Source: Anarhynchus alexandrinus (Eukaryota; Chordata; Aves; Charadriiformes; Charadriidae). From it: a stretch of DNA of 64,000 bases. The notes under the pieces were generated by a model, which ran no database searches, had not been told where the DNA came from, and saw only the letters and a program-made list of their open reading frames with translations. The first letter of the stretch is position 1, and each line of letters opens with the position of its first letter. The position numbers and the translations under genes were made by a program. The stretch spans positions 62,001-126,000 of the forward strand of contig VUYV01000188.1 in assembly GCA_008711295.1 (NCBI GenBank). The letters are read 5' to 3'. This document shows positions 47,901-58,173 of the stretch, piece after piece.

Positions 47901-50900
47901 GCAGCAGCGCCTGTAAACTGAGAGATGTGGGGAGGAGTGGACCCTTGGCTCATGTGAGAGCAACATTAAGTGAAAAACAGTGGGGCCCACAGGTTTCATT
48001 CCCATTAGCTCTACAGTACTTGAATATTCCAGTAATGACTGCTCATAAAGACCCAAAACCGGTCCTGAAAATGGGCTTTTGTCTTTAGGAGCCCCTCTTT
48101 GACCAGCCAAAGTGTTAGCGCTTCAAGAATGGTCTTTCTTGTGCAAGATCAATGTCCTGCTATTCTGGCGAAAAAAACCCTAGGGTTGTCTTTGTGTTTG
48201 GCTTGGAGGGGGGGTCTTTAAACAAATTCTCCATATGGAGAGCTGTAAGGATACTCAAGTCTGGCCTTCACCTATGTGCTGTGTGTCCACCTCTAAAAAG
48301 CCTTGTGCTTAGATGCTGTCAGTGAACATTTTGTTTGTTTCCTTGAGGATGGGAACACCTAAAGCCAAGTCCCTGCTGAATCCTGAGCCCCGATCCAGCT
48401 CTCCGTGCATGGGGGCTTGTGAAAGGCTTCCTTGGAAAGCAACCTCCTCACTTAGCCAAATGGAGCAGCATCAGAAGCTGTAGCTAAAGCACTTCTGGGC
48501 CTTACAGCAGCTGCTGAGTGATGGTTTTGGGATCACCTAAACGGATGATAAGAGGTACCCAGCAAACTTTCAATGTGTGGTCCCTACGACTGCAGCCCAT
48601 CTTGAGTACCCACCTACTCCTAGTCTGAAACGGCAGCTGGCATCAGCTACTCAACCAATCCAATTTACTTTCAATCACACCATTACTACAACCTCCCTCC
48701 TCCATCTGTGTAAACATATGTCTTTGTTAAACACCACCATTTGCACAGGATAAAAATTGTCAATGCTGACAAAAATGCCCCCACATAATGCTGTTGTGAT
48801 TGCAATGTTGTCCTTAAGCTGATTTTAAAGAAGAAGTCTGCAAGCTGGTCAACATCTTCCACTGCTATCAGTGGGAAACTTTCTTCGATAGAAATAAATC
48901 TTGTAAAAATGGTTTTATTTTGTCCATGGGTAACGTGGTCTCCCTTTTCTAAGACTCAACTCTTATAAGCTGTATATTAATTGACAGTAACAGTTTGCAG
49001 TGCCGTGGTACCACCCCAAAGAAATCGCTGTTTCATGAGTAGTCGTTTCTAATATTAGTGTGTTATCTTGGCAAGAACATATTTCCCTCATACCTTTCTG
49101 GGGCTGGCCCTTAAATCTGGCAAGGGAAAGAGTTACAACCCTAAAGAAACCATTTGTTTAGTGATTGCTTCTTGCACCAGCTTTCCTTCAGAAATGACTG
49201 CTACTGAAAACAGGAGTTTTCCCACTTCTTTTTCCTGTAGTAGAGTGCAGCACACCTCGGACTGTCCTACAATATAACCAAATCCCAGCATAACCGGGGG
49301 CCTCCACTCTCTAAACCTGAGCATTATAAAAGAATACAAAGTGGATGAAGGTAGCTGTTTATACAAAGAAAGTGTGAAGTTGCTGTGTGAGGCATCAATA
49401 TGAAAAACTGAGAACCCTCCCCTGCCAAAGAGAGAGCTGCTCAGCAAACTGGACACCCATCAAAATTGTGCAGTGCTTCTTGCTGGGCCATCCTGTAAAA
49501 CACAGGCTTGATCAGCACTGAGACAAGGAAACTGCTTTTGGTTTCTGGTCCTGAGCTGCTCACCCTTTGGGACATTAACTCGAAGCACTTAAAATTAAGT
49601 CCCCTTCATAGAGCTAAATAAATCCAATACTGTTATATCTGGACTCCTCATTTTGCTCCAGCTTTGACCAGCGCAGAGTGTGAGATCCTTCAGCAAGTAA
49701 GAAGGCATTTTCTTTTGGGCAAACCTGCTTCCTCTACTGCACACCTTGCTCTTCTTTTGCTCTTATTACAATACTTCTTGTGTCATCATCACTGTTCTCT
49801 TACATCTGTTCAGTCACGGTAATACTAAATATGAAATTGTAGTTAACATAAAGTCCCACCATGAACTGGACTTAGATTCCCTGCGGATTTAAAAACAATC
49901 ATTGTGTTTCTTGCTCGTTTTCTCAGCCATTTGGGTATGCTAGACTGCAGTTCTGAGCTTTTTTCCCACCCTCTCTGCAGCTGTGAGGATTAGAGATGTT
50001 TGTTTTTTAAATGAAAATTGAGGCTTTGTAGAATTGCTTCCCTTACAAATCAGGGCTTTGCCAAGCATCAGAAAAACAAAACAAAGCAAACCAACCAAAC
50101 CCTGTAACAAGATTAAAACAGCTTTCCACCCTTCTTCTTATTTGTTAATTCACCCTCTTCCTCCCTGGCCCCTGTTTTATTCTGGCAATCTTTCTGCTGT
50201 TTTGTGCTACCTTTTCCCATTTCCCTGGCTCGGGGGTTTTGTGAAGCTTTTGGGGTCTTCCGTATTATTTTTTCATTTGGCCTGCTTTGCATAACTCTGC
50301 ATCTCACTTTTCAACCAGGCAAAGGCGGGTAACAGGCAGAGAGTTTCTCTCTCTCTCTTTTTTTTTGGGATTTGGTCAAGTGAAGTGCTCGCATCAAGTC
50401 AGAGGTCCTTGACTGAGCAGCACGGACGTAAAGGCCTGGATGCGGAGGGGTCTGGTAGCAAAGCTTATCTTATCCCGCACATCTTACGAAATTGCAAAAA
50501 AGTTGTTTCTGAGATGTGAAGATTATGAAGAGAGGCTGTATCACCTGCCCTCCTGGATGATTCTTGTCCAAACTAAAATGTGGGGTGTCAGGAAACTCCT
50601 TTATTTTGTATTTCAAAGTATTGGTATCTCCCTCTGCTAGGGACCTGGGTGGCTGCTAGTGTAACCCCCCAGCGCTGACAGTAAGGACTCCTGCCTTGTA
50701 CCACTCCCAATCCAGTTATTTTCAGTAGTTACTGACCTGGCCTTATTCCCCAAGCTGCTACTTAGTGGTTTACGACTGTTTAAATGGTATGAAGTTTCTA
50801 AGGAGGCACTTTTTTACGGGCTACTCCTGCAGTTCTGATATAAAGGGGAAAGTCCCGCCCTGATTGTGCGGTGGAGAAAGGGTGGTTTCCTCCTCTGCCG

Positions 50901-51179
50901 GTGTCTGAACCCTCAGCACTGTCTGGACCTGAGGCTCAGTCTCCATTTCACCGACTGTGCTTCCACCACCTGCGCGAAGGAGCAAAGGGAAGGTGGGATT
51001 GGCTTTTTTCCCCCACAACCAGGCGCTGGCAGCAACACCTTCCCCTGATGTGCTTTCACTCTTCTTCTGGTTCAGCTTTTGGAGTCATAATGTGGGGTTT
51101 TGCCTTTATTTTAAAAGGACCTTTAATTGCCTGCCTGTCCATGCAGACGTCTTGCTATATAGGAAGAAACTCCACTTTT
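44946..51179. other. intergenic region
   Basis: 6.2 kb without a recognised gene. GC content is moderate, with slightly GC-richer patches near 45.25-45.45 kb and 50.86-51.03 kb. The 46.38-46.76 kb part is AT-rich, non-repetitive and could be conserved non-coding DNA. No CR1 copy or RNA gene was recognised. Confidence 0.6.
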
Positions 51180-51422
51180 AGAATCATAGACTCATAGAAT
51201 TGTCTAGCTTGGAAGGGACCTTTAAGATCATTAGATTGATCCTTTAACCTAGCACTGCCAAGTCCAGCACTAAGCCATGTCCCTCAGCACCACATCTACA
51301 TGTCTTTTAAATTCCTCCAGGGATGGTGACTCCACCACTTCCCTGGGCAGCCTGTTCCAGTGCTTGACAACCCTTTCCATGAAGAACTTTTTCCTAATAT
51401 CCAATCTATCCAATCTCTACCA
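51180..51422 (-). mobile_element. CR1 LINE 3' fragment, antisense
   Basis: AGAATCATAGACTCATAGAA, TTGGAAGGGACCTTTAAGAT, then GCACTGCCAAGTCCAGCACT, CATGTCCCTCAGCACCACAT and AGGGATGGTGACTCCACCAC, and a TTTTTCCTAATATCCAATCT block. It belongs to the same subfamily as the sense copy at 52335-52637, sharing the CAGCACCACATCTACATGTC region. It abuts the orphan CpG island directly. Confidence 0.92.
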
Positions 51423-51424
51423 TA

Positions 51425-51920
51425 CCTCAGCTCTTTGCGCTTCTCTCGGCTGCTGCCGTCGGCGCTCGTTCCCATTACTATTTATTCGGTCCTGTACCAA
51501 ACATAGAAACTGTAGGTCCAGGCCTCGGCAACCCCACCAAACACGGTTATCCCCTCCTCGCCTCGCTGCCAGCGGATGCTGTCTGCTTACAGAAGGCATC
51601 TCCTCACCTTGTTGAAAGCCGCTCTGCAAATTAAGCGTGGAGGAAGGAGAGCGAATTCCTATCTCAGATATGCTCCTCTCCTCATGATTGCCCAGGGGTG
51701 GGGGGGAGAGGGCCCATAGCGGGGCAAAGGGAGGAGGGCGCGGGGGACCGGGGACCGGCGGCGGCCGCGGCTGCGGGGTGTGCGGCGGGGCGGGCGCGCT
51801 AGATGGCAGCATGGACGTGCCGATGGGAGGGAGGGAGGGAGGCAAGAGGTGGGGGAGCCCACCGGGGATGCTGCGGCCGGAGCCCCCGGCTGGGGTGCAA
51901 GGCAGTAGAGTCCCCATCTT
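51425..51920. promoter_or_regulatory. orphan CpG island
   Basis: A GC- and CpG-rich block with CGGCGGCCGCGG, GCGGGGCGGGCGCGC and similar segments, in otherwise AT-rich intergenic DNA 9 kb past ARMC1. It carries a CTCF-like core at 51794-51810. Minus-strand reading gives an ATG in good context at 51915-51917 (A at -3, G at +4) and an open frame for 103 codons to a strong donor (ACAAG, then GTGAGG) after 51608. This looks like a promoter with a first exon of an unidentified transcript, but no gene is recognised. Confidence 0.55.
51794..51810 (+). promoter_or_regulatory. CTCF-like motif
   Basis: GCGCGCTAGATGGCAGC agrees with the CTCF core (CCACTAGATGGCAG type) at most positions, including the invariant AGATGGCAG half. 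It lies in the middle of the orphan CpG island. Confidence 0.5.
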
Positions 51921-52334
51921 TAGCTCTTTTTTTTTCCTTTTTCTTTTTTTAACGCTTTCTCTCACTTTTCTGCCGAATTTTGTGTGGTTGTGAGAGAGGG
52001 TGTGTTACACTTTCTTTGTTCTCACACGGCTCTCACTGTTAGGTTTCTTTAAATTCTTATTTTTAAAGAAAAAACTTCCTATCAAAGTGAATTTTTGTCT
52101 CTAACTAAGGGCTACTGTTTGTTTTTTGCAATTAATTTATTCATAACTGCATATACAGTGCTACACACAATCTTAATGACCCATGAAATTGAATTGATAG
52201 CGGGGATTGTATGTTCATGTGTAAATACCTGCATATTTATGCTCTATGTACCACCTGCTTGAGTGACAGGAGTCCTGATGTGATCTACCTGACAGCAATG
52301 CAAGCACAGGCTAACTCAATCTTAGTTTTGTCCT

Positions 52335-52637
52335 GAATTGTGTTGGTCTCTTCTCCCAAGTAACAAGTGAGAAGACAACAGGAAAAGGCCTCAGATTGCA
52401 CCAGGGTAGGTTTAGGATGGATATTAGGAAAAATTTCTTCACTGAAAGGGTTATCAAACATTGGAACAGGCTGCCCAGGGAAGTGGTTGAGTCACCATCC
52501 CTGGAGGTATTTAAAAGACATGTAGATGTGGCACTGAGGGACATGGTTTAGTGGTGGACTTGGCAGTGCTAGGTTAACAGCTGGACTCGATGATCTTAAA
52601 GGTCTTTTCCAACCTAAACAATTCTATGATTCGATGA
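52335..52637 (+). mobile_element. CR1 LINE 3' fragment, sense
   Basis: AGATTGCACCAGGGTAGGTT, GATATTAGGAAAAATTTCTT, AACATTGGAACAGGCTGCCC, AGGGAAGTGGTTGAGTCACC, GCACTGAGGGACATGGTTTA and the terminus CAATTCTATGATTCGATGA are all in order. About 300 bp, low divergence. Confidence 0.93.
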
Positions 52638-53110
52638 CCCTGGTGTAATTGAAATCAGAATTTAGCCCCAGCTTTTTGCAAATAAGTGGCCCCTTCTAGG
52701 TCATGCTTTGGATACAGAGCAAGGGACATTCCATTTGCTCAAACCTCCAGAGGAGTGTTTGTGCACAGGTCCCATGTATTGCCCAGGAGAGGTTTAGTTT
52801 GTTTGAGCAGTCACTGAGGCAGGTGCTCTGCTCTCAGACCTGCACTGCACACTGGTGAGTCTTCTGTAACAGGTCTTCACCCCATGCCCCTGGAGTCCCC
52901 TTGCCACTAGTTGCCTTTAAAATACAGGAATGTCAGCAATGTCCCTCTTCTGCACTTATTCTGCTGTTTGTCATGGCAATACATATTGGAAGAGCACCCA
53001 CATAAGTGAGGAATTAGTGGGAGGCACAAAAAACATGTTTACTGAAAAGCGGTCAAGGTTTAGTCCGTGTGTGTTTACTCTTATTTTGGGCTGCGCTGTG
53101 CCTCATCCAG
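52638..53110. other. intergenic region
   Basis: No gene or repeat recognised. Near 53.08 kb the sequence becomes GC-rich, leading into the exon-like segment at 53111-53227. Confidence 0.5.
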
Positions 53111-53227
53111 CGCGGGGAGCAGGGAGGGCAGCCCGGCTCCTGCCCCTTCCCAGGGAGAGCCGATTCCCCTGCCACGATGGCACTACAAGAGCCTCCCTGC
53201 TGCTGCGGCTCTGGGGCTGGTCCATGC
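53111..53227 (+). other. candidate exon, unidentified transcript
   Basis: A 117-nt GC-rich segment is preceded by a CTGTGCCTCATCCAG acceptor-like end and followed by a strong donor (CATGC, then GTAAGTG). It contains an ATG at 53179 in an excellent context (GCCACGATGGC), giving MALQEPPCCCGSGAGPC up to the donor. No protein family is recognised. The pyrimidine tract of the acceptor is weak, so it could instead be part of a first exon that starts inside it. Confidence 0.3.
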
Positions 53228-55149
53228 GTAAGTGAAAGGGCGAGTGGGGCAAAGGAGAGGCTTAGATAAAGGTCTGCACCCTTTAACTATGCTGGTATAA
53301 ATAAAGTTAGGTCCCAGGTTAATGTAGCCAAAATATGACATCCAAGTTGCTTCTTCAGAAAGTGCTGCCCTTCCACCCTGTTGGCCTCAGCCTCCAAAAA
53401 CCAGGGGAATTAGTTGTGAAATTAGAGGAAACTAACCCCACTGTTATAGAGACAATCAATGTAGAAAAGGTCCAAAAAGATATTTCAATTTAGAACCCAG
53501 AAGAGGTGCACTGATTTTTTTCACAGTGCCCGGTACACATTTTATTCCAAAAGACAGCAAGCAGAAAAAAATATTTTTTTCCTCTTGTAGGCCCCGTTTC
53601 AAATGTCTTGCTGAAAGATCAGTTGACTTGGTGCATGTGGATGAATTGATGTGTAGGAGAGAGAAATGCTGTAGGTGTTAGTTCAAAAAGCCCTTCTTGT
53701 TACCTGGACTTTCCCAAATAGACAACAATCTGTTTATAGACTACACCCTGCCCCCACGCCCCCAGTGCATATTCAACAACCATATCCTGCAGTGGGATTA
53801 AATACTCTTCTGAGGTCTCTAGACACTTTCCTGGAAAGGGTCTGACACATATTACTAGAATGGACTGCTCAAAACTGGGAGTCCCATCACTGAAATAAAA
53901 AAATAGGGATAGAATAATGCCATGAAAAAGTGGATGATGATACCAATATTCCATAGAGAGAGAAGCAATAAATGAAAGTTGTGGGTGTTACTGTCTATGC
54001 TACCAAATATTTTGATACCAATTAAAGTGTAGTGCCACTAGAGATGTTTTCATCACAATATGAGACAGAAGTACAAATACTGACTCAGAGAATGACAGTG
54101 GGGATATGAGCTTGTGCCACAACAGATGTATAACAGCAGAGAGGCATGTATAGCACAGTGATTCAGAAAAAACAGGCACAGGATTGCGTGTTATGGAGAT
54201 GACAGAAGTTGAGGTTTCTCATGTGGGGACAGAAAAGAGATCTGCTCCCGGTAGTCAGACAGAAAAGAGAATTCAGTCTCAGCCTTTAGACATGTCCCAA
54301 GTGGAAAGGACTCACAGCAAGATGGTTGCAATCCAGTGACTTAGGCTGAGTTTCGTAGTGCAATACTTGTTTGAGTCTTGGTTTGGTTTTTTTTTTTATT
54401 TTTTCCATAGTAAGTCAAATATAGTCATCATATGAAAACCTCCAAGATGCCTTACCCAAAGAAATACACTCTTGGATACTTTGTTCAAAATGAGATTTGC
54501 AGTCTGGAGCTCAAGACCTGAGAGTCTCCTCTGACTTCTGTCCATCTTATGTGGACGTAATCAAAAGGAAATTTAAAGGGTCTGAATTCAATTTGGCTTC
54601 AAATGGACAGGCTTCCAGGGTACAATGGTAGAGGAAAAGATATGTTCACATCACCCTCTATGTTGTCCTCTTCACAGTATACATCTAACAGTTCAGTGCA
54701 CAAAGACTACTAGTTCTTCGTTTACACCTATTGCTTTCTTACTAGTGAGACGAAGAAGCAACAGTGGGAACTGAAAACAGGAACAAACTACTGAACATGG
54801 GCATTCAGTGAATCCAGAAGCAAAATAAGCATTTTTTCATTAATATTTTTGCAAAACTGGGTTCTTTCCCCAGATAAAACAGTGCTATAAAATATCACAG
54901 ATTCAACATCTCCTGGATCTTGAATAGTTTAAAAGTGTTACAGTTCGATTTAATGAAATTTCTTCAGCAACACTTAAAACTGAAATAGAGAGAGTGCTTT
55001 TTCTACAAATATCAACAACTTTGTGCAACAGAAACTTCTGCCTGCTTGCCGATGGTCTTTGTGGTACTACTTTAGGATTAACTCTTACTGCTTCTTCTCC
55101 CTCCAGTAGAAGAGCTGGTTGTAGTAAGCAGTAATTTTTGGTTGGTCAT
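53228..55149. other. intergenic region
   Basis: AT-rich sequence with no gene or repeat family recognised. It has a short T-rich run near 54386-54404. Confidence 0.55.
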
Positions 55150-55240
55150 CCCAGGGCTCTGTTCCTTGCTGTGCCTGGGTGACTTGGGGAAGTCATGAAA
55201 CCTTTCATGCTTCAGCTCCCTTTTGGGCAAATGAAGGCAT
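55150..55240 (+). repeat. MIR-type SINE core remnant
   Basis: The MIR core is readable: GGCTCTGTTCCTTGCTGTG, GGTGACTTGGGGAAGTCATG (MIR GTGACCTTGGGCAAGTCACT), AAACCTTTCATGCTTCAGCT (MIR AACCTCTCTGTGCCTCAGTT) and CCCTTTTGGGCAAATGAAGG. Match order and spacing are correct. Confidence 0.72.
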
Positions 55241-56520
55241 CGTGGTGTTTTCCTGCTGGATATGGAGGTTAATGACATTGTTCAAGACTGGATGCAGTGG
55301 ATCCTGTGTGGTGTGAACTGATGTACATGCACCAAGGAGGGAAACGTTAGTAGGAGGACAAAGCTCCTTGCAGCAGAGTTCCCACAAAGACTGCACATAA
55401 TAAAATGCACACATACTTGTACAGCTATGCACAATCTGTATAAATTCCTCACACTTGTGTCTGAGAACTTGTTAAAGGTTAATCTACAGCTTTTTTTTTT
55501 TGTTTGTTTCATCCTCAAATCCCCTCTAATTGGATCAGACCAGCCTTAATCTTCTTTCCAATTGACCCTAGAGATGATTAGAGACATTAGAGACTTCTAA
55601 AGACTCGTGTCTTCAGGAGACTGCAACACTAGAGACCTCGTCAATAGCAAATATCCCTTCATTTATTGCCCTAAATAGCTCTTTAGTGTCTAACAGGGAC
55701 AAGGAAGTGATGATCTTTGCACTGAGGAACACCAATTCCACTGGTGTGACTGTGTACCCTTCACGTTATGAGCAGAGGAAAAGGAGGATGGTCACATAGC
55801 TCTCTTCAGGTCAGTCAAACAGGTTACAGCCTCTCCCTGCTTTTTTATCACTGGTATCTTCCTAGCACTGAAAGTTCCAGAAACAGGACTTTTAAGGAAA
55901 GTTTGTAAGTTGAGGCAAAACAGACGGGCTGAGATATGGAGACATAAGACCAAGCAAAGGTGCCATGGGAGGGCAGGGAGAGAGGGCACCAAGTAGCTAC
56001 CCCTGGTTTGCTGAAGGCAGCAGTCAATGGAGCAGGGTACCCCAAATAATGCCAAAGGTGACAGGATGAGGTGGCATATCTGTCAAATCCCAGCATTATT
56101 AAGTTCAGGAGGGTTTGGTTCACTTAATGTACAGGCAATTGTAACTTGGAGAAATGGGGGTCATTGGTTGCAGACACTTCTTTCTAGACGCTCTTAATTT
56201 CATGAGCAGGATCAACTCTTTTGCCATGGTTTCCTCTTGGAATATCCCATGAGGTTCATGGGTGCTACCTTTTGCATAACAAAGTAAATATGTGGGAGAG
56301 AACATCAAACATTACCGAAAATAGGGACAGAAGTTCAACCTTACTGAGCTGTGCAGCAGCGGTATGTAAAAAAAGTCAGAAAGGAAAAAAAGACAGTGCT
56401 TTAATGCATTTCTACTCTGCACCACAATCTGCTTGCAGATCTGAAACCACTAAAACACACAAACACGTTAAAATAAAGCAGAATTGAAAGAAACTTGAAC
56501 AGACCTTGGCACCTGGGACA
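55241..56520. other. intergenic region
   Basis: No gene recognised. Minus-strand frames at 55792-56123 overlap one another and show no family motif. A locally repetitive AGAGAC-containing patch is present near 55570-55640. Confidence 0.5.
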
Positions 56521-56632
56521 CGAGGAGGTGGCTGAAATGGAGGATGGGATAGCACCATACAATTATTACCCTTTTTGCTAACTTCGTGCCTGGATGAAAT
56601 AAATTCTCAGAATAATCGAGTTTCATTAACCA
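56521..56632 (+). repeat. unclassified ~110-bp direct repeat, copy 1
   Basis: It resembles 58063-58173 over its whole length. Shared blocks include GGTGGCTG, GATAGCACCAT, TTTTGCTAACTT, GTGCCTGGA and ATTCTCAGA, ending in TTCATTA-ACC. By eye about three quarters of positions agree. Family unknown. Confidence 0.6.
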
Positions 56633-58062
56633 TTTACTGATAAGCTGTCTGACTGCTTGCTTCTCATTCGGCTGGGAGACGATTTGTTTTTCACTGCTTG
56701 GCCTGAAACGCTGTACAGGTGATCTTACTATTTTTTATCAATATAGCACCAAGGGCCTGGAGACTCTTTTTCTCAATTCCTTCTCTTCTCAGAGTCCTGA
56801 CAAATGCTGCTGCGCTGACTGCGCACAGCCAGACGTCTCACGATCAGAGCTCATGGGCTCACACAGGGACAGGATTTTAAGAAACACTTGACACGGGAAG
56901 CAGCGCTGGGCTGTCAGTAGGTGGTGTGCCAGCATGAAGTTGAGTAAGGCATAACACACAGGAGCGAAGCCCTTTAGGTAAAGTACAGAATAAAAGTGAT
57001 CCTGCCTATGAGACTGTAGAAACTCATCGGTACCTCTTGCAAAAGCAGAAATAGAATTAATGTCCTGGTTGACAAGGTAGCCCATGGAAGCACGTTGTGT
57101 GCATGTGCACGTGTGGTTTCTCGTGCAGCAATCCAGACCTGACCAGCGCGTTAAAGGCTTTCGTGCGGCACTGGCAGATCTCGTAGGCATGCCTCTAATA
57201 GGTAGAGTGTTGGACCACTTGGTTGAAGAGTCCTGTGCATGTGTCATAATCACATAAGTTAAATTCAGCTTGCTGCTTGTAGAGCTGTCAGCCCGAATGC
57301 TCTTGAAATTAAGCTTTCACAGTTTGCCATCTGGGTCCTGTATGAAGGCAAAAATGTTTCCCATCTCTAGTACCACGTATTAAGAGACAAAAATTGAAGT
57401 TTTCTATACACCTGCCAAACCCACATCTTGGTACCAATTATGGTTGAGAGTTTTCTTGGAAAAACATCCATATAACAAAATGAATCTTTCTGATAGAGTA
57501 TTGGATGCATTTAGTTTAGAGTTTCAAGTTACGCGTGACTAGAATTGCATGCTTGTCTTCATAACCGTAGTTAAAAGTCTTGATCTCTTTACTCAGTTCT
57601 TGTTCAGGCAAGAATCCTGCTCACCTGAGTGGTCTGGAAGGCCAGCATCTTCAGTACTTAACCCTCCAACATTAGGATATATCTGCAACTGAGGTTTAAT
57701 TCAGGCTGGCTTAGCCCACAGGGGTGATTTTGAGCAACCTTAAAGAAAAATGTGAGGTGACTTTTCTGAGTTTTTGACAGGAATGGCTTGCACCTGGCAA
57801 AATAATTGCATTTTCCACTTTTTAAAGAGATGAGATGATTGGTATGAGTTTTGTTCAAATTGTAAATGTTCTCATGCTTTCAGTTTGCATTTCCATCTAC
57901 ACTTGACAGTCTTTAGAAGGTCCCTTTCTCCTTCTGTGTTTGTGCAAGAATGATCAGGCCTGTGTTTGAATTGGTTGTGTGACCGGATCTAACTTCATGA
58001 GATTGCAGGGAGGCAAAGTCTCCTCACAGCCGTCCAACAATTCACCCCTAAGGTATGCACGT
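56633..58062. other. intergenic region between the two ~110-bp repeats
   Basis: No gene recognised. A 154-codon minus-strand open frame at 56789-57253 is the longest outside GC-rich or CR1 sequence, but shows no domain, and no splice context was found for it. Confidence 0.5.
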
Positions 58063-58173
58063 GAGGGCGGTGGCTGCAATGGACCATGAGATAGCACCAT
58101 GTAGTTGCTGCTGCTTTTGCTAACTTTGTGCCTGGAGGAAAGACATTCTCAGAGTGTTAGTGGTTCATTACCA
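58063..58173 (+). repeat. unclassified ~110-bp direct repeat, copy 2
   Basis: Same orientation as copy 1, 1.54 kb away. It reads GGCGGTGGCTGCAATGG, GAGATAGCACCATG, TTTTGCTAACTTTGTGCCTG and ACATTCTCAGAGTG. Flanks do not align, so the duplicated unit is limited to about 110 bp. Confidence 0.6.

Noticed and set aside
50845..50862. GGGAAAGTCCC resembling an NF-kB site
   Set aside because: An isolated short motif in unannotated intergenic DNA; many such matches occur by chance.
57186..57245. tRNA-like stretch (GGTAGAGTGTTGGACC and GGTTGAAGAGTCC)
   Set aside because: The B-box is interrupted, the A-box is off consensus, and no acceptor stem pairs; at best an old tRNA-derived remnant.
56789..57253. 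154-codon minus-strand frame
   Set aside because: No motif, domain or splice context; a frame of this length can occur by chance when scanning 64 kb in six frames.
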